Source: Lewinellaceae bacterium (GTDB taxonomy: Bacteria > Bacteroidota > Bacteroidia > Chitinophagales > Saprospiraceae). Taken from it: 64,000 nt of DNA. Every line of letters begins with the position of its first letter. Position 1 is the stretch's first letter. The position numbers were made by a program, and so were the translations under genes. The stretch lies in assembly GCA_020636095.1 (NCBI GenBank), contig JACJYN010000003.1, positions 124,001 to 188,000 on the forward strand, given 5' to 3'. Below the pieces are notes generated by a model. That model did no database searches, had not been told where the DNA came from, and was given only the letters and a program-made list of their open reading frames with translations. Shown in pieces: positions 59,308 through 64,000 of the stretch.

Positions 59308-60210
59308 ATGATTCAAAATGAGGGACTGGACAGGATACAAAAAATGCTCCGGGAGCAAGGCTATATATCGGAGCCGTCGATCGTCATGTCGATCTTCCTG
59401 GCTATGCAGTTGCACAAACCGCTGCTCATTGAAGGGCCGGCCGGAGTAGGTAAGACGGAGATTGCCAAGGTAATGGCCGCCGCTTTACAAACCGACCTCA
59501 TCCGCCTGCAATGCTATGAAGGCCTCGACGCCACCCATGCGCTGTATGAGTGGAATTACCAGCAACAGTTGCTGCACCTGAAGATGGCCGAAGACAGTGG
59601 CAAAACGCTCGAAGAAAAAGAACGGGACATCTTCAGCGAGAAATTCCTCCTCAAACGCCCGTTATTGCAGGCCATCACCCACCACCAGGCGCCCGTTTTG
59701 CTCATCGATGAGATCGACCGGGCCGACGAAGAATTCGAGAGCTTTTTGCTGGAGGTATTGTCCGACTGGCAGATCAGTATCCCGGAGATCGGCACCGTCC
59801 GCGCCACCCACATCCCTCAGGTGATCGTCACCAGCAACCGGGTGCGGGAACTCTCGGAAGCGCTCCGGCGGCGTTGCCTCTACCTGTGGATCGAGTATCC
59901 TGATTTTGACAAAGAACTGCATATTGTCCGCTCTAAAGTACCTGGCATCGACGAGCGTCTAGCTGAGCAGCTGTGTCATTTCATGCAGGAAGTGCGAAAG
60001 ATGCGGCTGGAAAAAATACCCGGCATTGCCGAAACCCTGGATTGGGCGATGGCGCTCTCTGCTTTGCATATCGAACACCTGGAGAAAGAGTTGGTGGAGT
60101 CAACCCTGGGTATTATTCTCAAAGACTGGCAGGATATCCGGCAGGCGCAGGACTCCCTGTCGGAGCTTTTCGAAAAGGTGGGCGCCATTTCCAAACTGGA
60201 TAACTTATAA
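59308..60210 (+). CDS. MoxR-type AAA ATPase (CoxD-like)
   Basis: A 300-residue AAA protein. Walker A is EGPAGVGKTEIAKVMA (about residues 46-61), Walker B is VLLIDEIDRADEEFESFLLEVL, and sensor residues occur in IVTSNRVRELSEALRRRC. It fits the CoxD group, which in Oligotropha-type systems helps mature the molybdenum-copper site of CO dehydrogenase together with CoxE. Unlike the MoxR gene at 47182, its Walker B has the normal Asp-Glu. The VWA partner is the gene at 62249, about 2 kb further, with two unrelated genes between. Confidence 0.88.
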   Translation: MIQNEGLDRIQKMLREQGYISEPSIVMSIFLAMQLHKPLLIEGPAGVGKTEIAKVMAAALQTDLIRLQCYEGLDATHALYEWNYQQQLLHLKMAEDSGKTLEEKERDIFSEKFLLKRPLLQAITHHQAPVLLIDEIDRADEEFESFLLEVLSDWQISIPEIGTVRATHIPQVIVTSNRVRELSEALRRRCLYLWIEYPDFDKELHIVRSKVPGIDERLAEQLCHFMQEVRKMRLEKIPGIAETLDWAMALSALHIEHLEKELVESTLGIILKDWQDIRQAQDSLSELFEKVGAISKLDNL

Positions 60211-60214
60211 AGTA

Positions 60215-60406
60215 CTAAGCGACGAGCGATCAATAACTGTCAGATTTCCTAGGAGCGCTTTTGGCTTTACCCTTCGTTAAATCCCGCTTTTTGCCTCAAA
60301 AAGCGGGACTCCCTTAGCTCCGGCTAAGGTCGGGAACCTTCGCCTTGGTTAAAGCCAAAATCACTGGCCTATTAAACCCGACACTTATTAATCTCTCGTC
60401 GCTAAG
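60215..60406. repeat. Foldback element with 27-base inverted ends and nested hairpins
   Basis: Outer arms of 27 bases (60215-60241 and 60380-60406) match at 23 positions. A second arm pair TTTTGGCTTTACC (60259-60271) and GGTTAAAGCCAAAA (60347-60360) lies inside, and two more perfect hairpins, CCCGCTTTTT/AAAAAGCGGG (60283-60307) and CCTTAG/CTAAGG (60312-60329), lie in the centre. The whole 192 bases can fold as a single branched structure. It contains no coding frame and follows the MoxR stop codon directly. Confidence 0.65.
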
Positions 60407-60446
60407 CATCTCGTTTTCGTATATTGCATTTCGCATATAAATTATC

Positions 60447-61511
60447 ATGAAAACGATCATAAAGCAGGGGCTGCTGTGGAGTATGTTGCTTTGGGCAATG
60501 CCCACGGCGGCCAACTACAAGATCCACGGCAGAGTTAACCTTGGCAATGAATGGCAGCCCAAAATTTTCCTGGCTATCATAGAGGAACTTTCCGATTACT
60601 ACCGCGCGAGCCCGGAACTCATTGTCAATGTAGGCATCATTCAATCCGACGGCAGTTTCACCCTGGAAGGAGATGAATTGCCTGCCGAAGACCGGTTCTA
60701 TCGGCTGTACCTGATGAAAGAACAAAATACCGAGTTCGATGCCTGTTTGTATGTAGGTGGCGACGACCACAACTTCATCCACGTTATCCTCAACAATGAT
60801 TCCCAACTGAAAGTCACTGCCGATTCTACCTATTATGCACCTTTTGGGAATTATACGATAGAAGGTAATACCGAAAATCACCTCATGCGTGAGCTTTCCA
60901 GAATGGTCTATCCCAGTTTTTATTTTTACCAAATCCGGTTTCCCACCGAGCTGCGCCTTTCGGAGGAGAAACTATTCAGTGACCTTACCCGCTTTGCGGA
61001 TACCTGCAGCAGTACTATTGTAGCCCTGGCTGCCGTTTCAAATACGGATATGGAACGTTATTACAAGAACAATGAAAACTTTTACAAGTCATTTGGAGAC
61101 CGCCTTTCCTATGAAATAGAGGATGATGTCTATACCCGCAATTATCTTCGGAAGCTTCAGTTTTACGCAGGCGTTACTTCCTATATCCCCAATTGGGTTT
61201 GGGTTGTAATGGCTTTGCAGGGCCTGATCATCCTGGCGCTTGCTCTGGTAAATGTTAGAATGCATTGGCAGTCAAAGCATACCGGGCCTGGCTCGTCGGA
61301 GGAAAACCAGGAACCCCAACCTGCTGAGGTATTAACTGCTAAAGAACTGGAAATCCTGCAGATGATCGCAGAAGGGAAACCCAATAAGGAAATCGCCAAC
61401 CTTCTGTTCATCGAAATAAGCACCGTAAAAACGCACATCAATAAGATTTACACGAAACTGAACGTTAAGAGCCGGAAAGAAGCGATAAATGCAGCAAAAG
61501 CACAGTTGTAG
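60447..61511 (+). CDS. Membrane-anchored LuxR-type transcription regulator
   Basis: A 354-residue protein with a signal-like N-terminus (MKTIIKQGLLWSMLLWAMPTAA), an extracytoplasmic domain (about 25-245; includes GSFTLEGDELPAEDRFYRLYLMK, similar to DUF4369-like lipoprotein domains), a transmembrane helix (about 247-270, WVWVVMALQGLIILALALV) and a C-terminal LuxR helix-turn-helix (about 292-352; LTAKELEILQMIAEGKPNKEIANLLFIEISTVKTHINKIYTKL). The regulator would sense a periplasmic signal and keep its DNA-binding domain in the cytoplasm. This one-protein architecture is typical of Bacteroidota. It lies between the MoxR and VWA genes; target unknown. Confidence 0.85.
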   Translation: MKTIIKQGLLWSMLLWAMPTAANYKIHGRVNLGNEWQPKIFLAIIEELSDYYRASPELIVNVGIIQSDGSFTLEGDELPAEDRFYRLYLMKEQNTEFDACLYVGGDDHNFIHVILNNDSQLKVTADSTYYAPFGNYTIEGNTENHLMRELSRMVYPSFYFYQIRFPTELRLSEEKLFSDLTRFADTCSSTIVALAAVSNTDMERYYKNNENFYKSFGDRLSYEIEDDVYTRNYLRKLQFYAGVTSYIPNWVWVVMALQGLIILALALVNVRMHWQSKHTGPGSSEENQEPQPAEVLTAKELEILQMIAEGKPNKEIANLLFIEISTVKTHINKIYTKLNVKSRKEAINAAKAQL

Positions 61512-61611
61512 GCCGGGGTGTAGTCCTTTTTTTTATAAAAATCCAACCCCAATGGTTTTGAGGCTTACTTTTTTAGTGAAACTTTTGTTGCGTTCATCCG
61601 ATTTCTAATTT

Positions 61612-61665
61612 AGAGTGTGTTTAAATGTCATACTTCGGGTTGAAAACACAATTTGAACACACGCT
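61612..61665. repeat. Short inverted-repeat element related to the MITE-like repeat
   Basis: The ends AGAGTGTGTTTAAATGT (61612-61628) and ACAATTTGAACACACGCT (61648-61665) are imperfect inverted repeats. They resemble the AGAGCGTGTTGG ends of the 50689-50851 element (9 of 10 first bases). The element ends three bases before the thioredoxin start codon and could influence its expression. Confidence 0.35.
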
Positions 61666-61668
61666 TAA

Positions 61669-62244
61669 ATGACCAATGCAATGAAAATTATGCCGAAAGT
61701 ACTCCGGAAAGCAAGCCTTATTTTCTCCGCCTTATTTTCATTAGGCCTGTTGGCATGTAGCCAATCGAACGAAACCGCTAAAGAGGTTTCCAAGGACATA
61801 CAGCCTGCAACAGTAGTTCCTGCGGCCCAGGAAAGTGCCACCCCCGGCGTCATCGAGTGGGTAAGCATTGAGGAAGCCCTGAATGCACAGAAAAATGACC
61901 CCAAGCCCATTTTTATCGATTTCTATACCGATTGGTGCGGCTGGTGCAAAGTAATGGACAATAAAACGTTCTCTCGCCCGGAAGTCGCTCAGTACATGAA
62001 CGAAAATTTCCACTCTGTGAAATTCAACGCCGAAAAGGAAAAGCCGTTGACGATCAACGGCCAGCAATTTGAGGTCGTCGAAGCCGGAAGAAGGGGCATT
62101 CACACCTTCGCCTATGCTGTCCTGAACGGGCAAATGAGCTACCCTTCCTATGTGATCCTGGACAATCAGATGCAACGCCTGGCAGTGCTCAAAGGCTTTA
62201 AGGAGGCCGAGCCCTTTCTCCAGGAGCTGAAGCAGGTTCGTTGA
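61669..62244 (+). CDS. Thioredoxin-fold lipoprotein
   Basis: A 191-residue exported protein. A signal peptide ends in SLGLLACSQ, a lipobox with Cys at about residue 28, so it is probably a lipoprotein. The thioredoxin fold has the active site FYTDWCGWCKVMDNKTFS (CGWC at about residue 91), and the pattern TFAYAVLNGQMSYPSYVILD follows with the cis-proline. CGWC proteins in the periplasm act in disulphide reduction or cytochrome maturation. The first ATG is 61669; an ATG at 61681 (MKIMPKVLRK) is also possible. The VWA gene starts four bases after its stop, so they are co-transcribed. Confidence 0.87.
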   Translation: MTNAMKIMPKVLRKASLIFSALFSLGLLACSQSNETAKEVSKDIQPATVVPAAQESATPGVIEWVSIEEALNAQKNDPKPIFIDFYTDWCGWCKVMDNKTFSRPEVAQYMNENFHSVKFNAEKEKPLTINGQQFEVVEAGRRGIHTFAYAVLNGQMSYPSYVILDNQMQRLAVLKGFKEAEPFLQELKQVR

Positions 62245-62248
62245 TTGG

Positions 62249-63454
62249 ATGATTGGGTTGATTAGGGAAGCCGGCCAACCCTTGAGAAACCCAATGTTTA
62301 ACTCATCAACCACCATGGAACTAATCCAACGCCAGACGAGCCTGAGCGCCAACATCGTAGCCTTCTGTCGCTTTCTTCGGCAGAAAGGATACACCATTGG
62401 CCCGCAGGAAGAGGCCGATGCGCTTCGGGCGCTGGAAGTTTTAGCGCCCTTTGAGTCGCCGGAAAGCCTTCAGCTGAGCCTGAAGGCCACCCTGGCGCGT
62501 ACGCTGGCACAGCAGATGCTTTTTGATGAATTCTATACTCAGTATTGGAAAGAGCTGGAAAAAGCCGTCAATTCAAAGCCCAAGGAAGGCGCTCCCGAAA
62601 AAAAACCGGCCGGCCAGGGCCAGCAGCCGCCTAAAGTCCAGTCTATAAAAAACTGGCTGCAAGGTGGCCAGGCCCGGGAAACGGAAGAGATGGCCACCTA
62701 CAGCACTCACGAGGTGATGGGCAGAAAGGACTTTTCTACTATCCATGAAGACCGCCTTTGGGAGGTCACCCGCCTGATCCATCGCATTGCCCGTTCACTG
62801 GCCCTGCGGCAAAGCCGGCGCCGGAAGCCGGCCAACCGGGCGATTCAACTGGATCTTCGCCGCACCCTACGATTGAACATGCGGCGCGGCGGTGAGATTC
62901 TGGACCTGGCTTATTACGAACCGGCCCAGCGGAAGCAGCAGATCGTTCTGCTCTGCGACGTCAGCAAGTCGATGGACCTGTACAGCCGCTTTCTCATCCA
63001 GTTTACCTATGCCTTTCAAAATGCCTACCGCCGGATCGAGACCTTCGTTTTCAGTACTTCCCTCAATCGGGTGACCAGCCAGCTGCGCCAGCGGGACTTT
63101 GGCGCCGCCCTTAATGAGCTGTCGGATGCCGTCCCGGGATGGTCCGGCGGAACAAAAATAGGGGAATCGCTTCATGAGTTTTGCCAGGCCCATGCGAGCC
63201 GCCTGCTCAACAAACGCACGATCGTCATCATCATGAGTGACGGCTGGGATACCGGCAACCCGGAATTGCTGTCGGAAAGCATGCGAACGATCAAGAGCAA
63301 AGCCGCTAAGGTTATCTGGCTCAACCCGCTGGCAGGCAGCGCAGGTTATGAACCCAACACATTGGGGCTGCAGGCGGCCATGCCTTATATCGATGTCTTT
63401 GCCGCTGCCCATAATGTCGAAAGCCTGAGAGACTTGTACCGGCACTTGAAGTGA
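62249..63454 (+). CDS. VWA domain protein, CoxE family
   Basis: A 401-residue protein with a CoxE-type N-terminal helical part (LSANIVAFCRFLRQKGYTIGPQEEADALRAL, residues about 32-62) and a C-terminal von Willebrand A domain with a complete metal-dependent adhesion site: DVSKSMD (about residue 240), the Thr in GWSGGTKIGESL and the Asp in MSDGWDTG. CoxE cooperates with a MoxR ATPase in cofactor insertion. The ATG at 62249 is the longest reading; alternatives are 62294 and 62315, the latter starting MELIQRQTSL. It is coupled to the thioredoxin gene. It is the only VWA protein in the window and could also serve the MoxR of the DUF5682 cluster. Confidence 0.88.
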   Translation: MIGLIREAGQPLRNPMFNSSTTMELIQRQTSLSANIVAFCRFLRQKGYTIGPQEEADALRALEVLAPFESPESLQLSLKATLARTLAQQMLFDEFYTQYWKELEKAVNSKPKEGAPEKKPAGQGQQPPKVQSIKNWLQGGQARETEEMATYSTHEVMGRKDFSTIHEDRLWEVTRLIHRIARSLALRQSRRRKPANRAIQLDLRRTLRLNMRRGGEILDLAYYEPAQRKQQIVLLCDVSKSMDLYSRFLIQFTYAFQNAYRRIETFVFSTSLNRVTSQLRQRDFGAALNELSDAVPGWSGGTKIGESLHEFCQAHASRLLNKRTIVIIMSDGWDTGNPELLSESMRTIKSKAAKVIWLNPLAGSAGYEPNTLGLQAAMPYIDVFAAAHNVESLRDLYRHLK

Positions 63455-63557
63455 AATGCCGGTAACGCCGGGAGCATTACATGGGGGTGAATATGAACTA
63501 CGGAGCGTTCTCTTTGTTCTGAAAACATTCCAGAACCAATAAAATTCAGACCAACTG

Positions 63558-64000
63558 ATGATGCACCTTAAAGAAGGAGATAAAGCCCCGGATTTCCAGG
63601 GTATAGACCAGGACGAGAAAACCATTTCTCTTTCCGATTACAAGGGAAAAAAACTGATCCTTTACTTCTACCCCAAAGATGACACTCCGGGATGTACGGC
63701 CGAAGCGTGTAACCTTCGGGACAATTACTCCGTACTAAAGAAGGAAGGCTTCGAGTTGCTGGGCGTCAGCCCGGATAATCCAAAGAAGCACCAAAAGTTT
63801 ATAGACAAATACAGCCTGCCTTTCCCGCTGATCGCAGACACGGAAAAGGAAATTCTGAACGCCTACGGTGTTTGGGGGCTGAAAAAGTTTATGGGCAAGG
63901 AATATGACGGTGTGCACCGGACTACCTTTGTCATCGACGAGAAAGGCACGATAGAAAAGATCATTACGAAAGTAAATACCAAGGCACACGCCGAGCAAAT
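63558..64000 (+). CDS. bcp: Thioredoxin-dependent peroxiredoxin (Bcp/PrxQ), 3' truncated
   Basis: The frame starts with ATGATG at 63558 and runs off the window end, showing 147 residues. It begins with HLKEGDKAPDFQGIDQDEKTISLSDYKGKKLILYFYPKDDTPGCT; the peroxidatic Cys is Cys46 and the resolving Cys is Cys51 (CTAEAC), the PrxQ type. Later motifs are LLGVSPDNPKKHQKF, LPFPLIADTEKEI and HRTTFVIDEKG. The enzyme reduces hydrogen peroxide and organic hydroperoxides with thioredoxin. The normal length is about 150 residues, so only a few residues are missing. It lies 103 bases after the VWA gene and may be separate. Confidence 0.92.
   Translation, partial: MMHLKEGDKAPDFQGIDQDEKTISLSDYKGKKLILYFYPKDDTPGCTAEACNLRDNYSVLKKEGFELLGVSPDNPKKHQKFIDKYSLPFPLIADTEKEILNAYGVWGLKKFMGKEYDGVHRTTFVIDEKGTIEKIITKVNTKAHAEQ

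Overview
The window looks like a chromosomal segment from a Bacteroidota bacterium, most likely of the Saprospiraceae/Lewinella type. This is an inference from several signs: type IX secretion (T9SS) hallmarks (PorP/SprF protein, type A and type B C-terminal sorting domains), a DUF5686 outer-membrane protein, -7 promoter boxes of the Bacteroidota form TAnnTTTG, few strong Shine-Dalgarno sequences, and a base composition that looks a little above 50% GC. No rRNA, tRNA, CRISPR array, prophage or complete insertion sequence was seen.

Layout. 1-7.9 kb: the 3' end of a DUF5686 gene, DUF1963, an RND/MMPL exporter, an AAA ATPase with a nuclease-like tail and its own promoter/operator, a TetR regulator and a secreted endonuclease/exonuclease/phosphatase-family protein. 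7.9-15.6 kb: two tandem acyl-CoA ligases, PpiD-type chaperone with an unlisted 41-residue membrane peptide downstream, a radical SAM/SPASM protein and dodecin. 15.7-26.1 kb (minus strand): a cell-surface cassette of a 2380-residue type B T9SS adhesin, its PorP/SprF partner and an OmpA/PD40 protein. 26.5-34.6 kb: gltX with a small acidic protein, a polysaccharide deacetylase, an orphan ExbD, a tocopherol-cyclase-like protein, YkvA, aminopeptidase P and an orphan DNA methyltransferase. 35-42.5 kb: a 1924-residue protein with twelve CHRD domains in two duplicated blocks of six, divergent from an ECF sigma/anti-sigma pair. 42.5-45.6 kb: atpC, atpD and a glycosyltransferase. 45.6-50.6 kb: DUF5691, MoxR-type AAA ATPase and DUF5682, a known but functionally undefined set, here without its usual VWA and SWIM partners. 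51.2-54.5 kb: scpA, a Uma2 nuclease-like gene, an RsmI-like methyltransferase and nadA. 54.9-63.5 kb: a molybdenum hydroxylase set (coxG, coxS, form II coxL, coxM) followed by MoxR ATPase, a membrane-anchored LuxR regulator, a thioredoxin lipoprotein and a CoxE-type VWA protein. The window ends inside a bacterioferritin-comigratory peroxiredoxin.

How the parts fit. The adhesin, PorP and OmpA genes would make one exported surface structure. The cox genes encode a three-subunit molybdenum hydroxylase, with CoxG, MoxR and VWA proteins as likely maturation factors. The DUF5691/MoxR/DUF5682 set resembles a chaperone-like MoxR module and could share the VWA protein about 12 kb downstream. The ECF pair is placed to control the CHRD giant.

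The most unusual non-coding features are three foldback/MITE-like elements with long inverted ends (33553-33703, 50689-50851, 60215-60406), a smaller relative (61612-61665), a run of stable stem-loops ending in an orphan terminator (50936-51121, possible small RNA), and operator-like repeats before the ATPase, methyltransferase and nadA genes.
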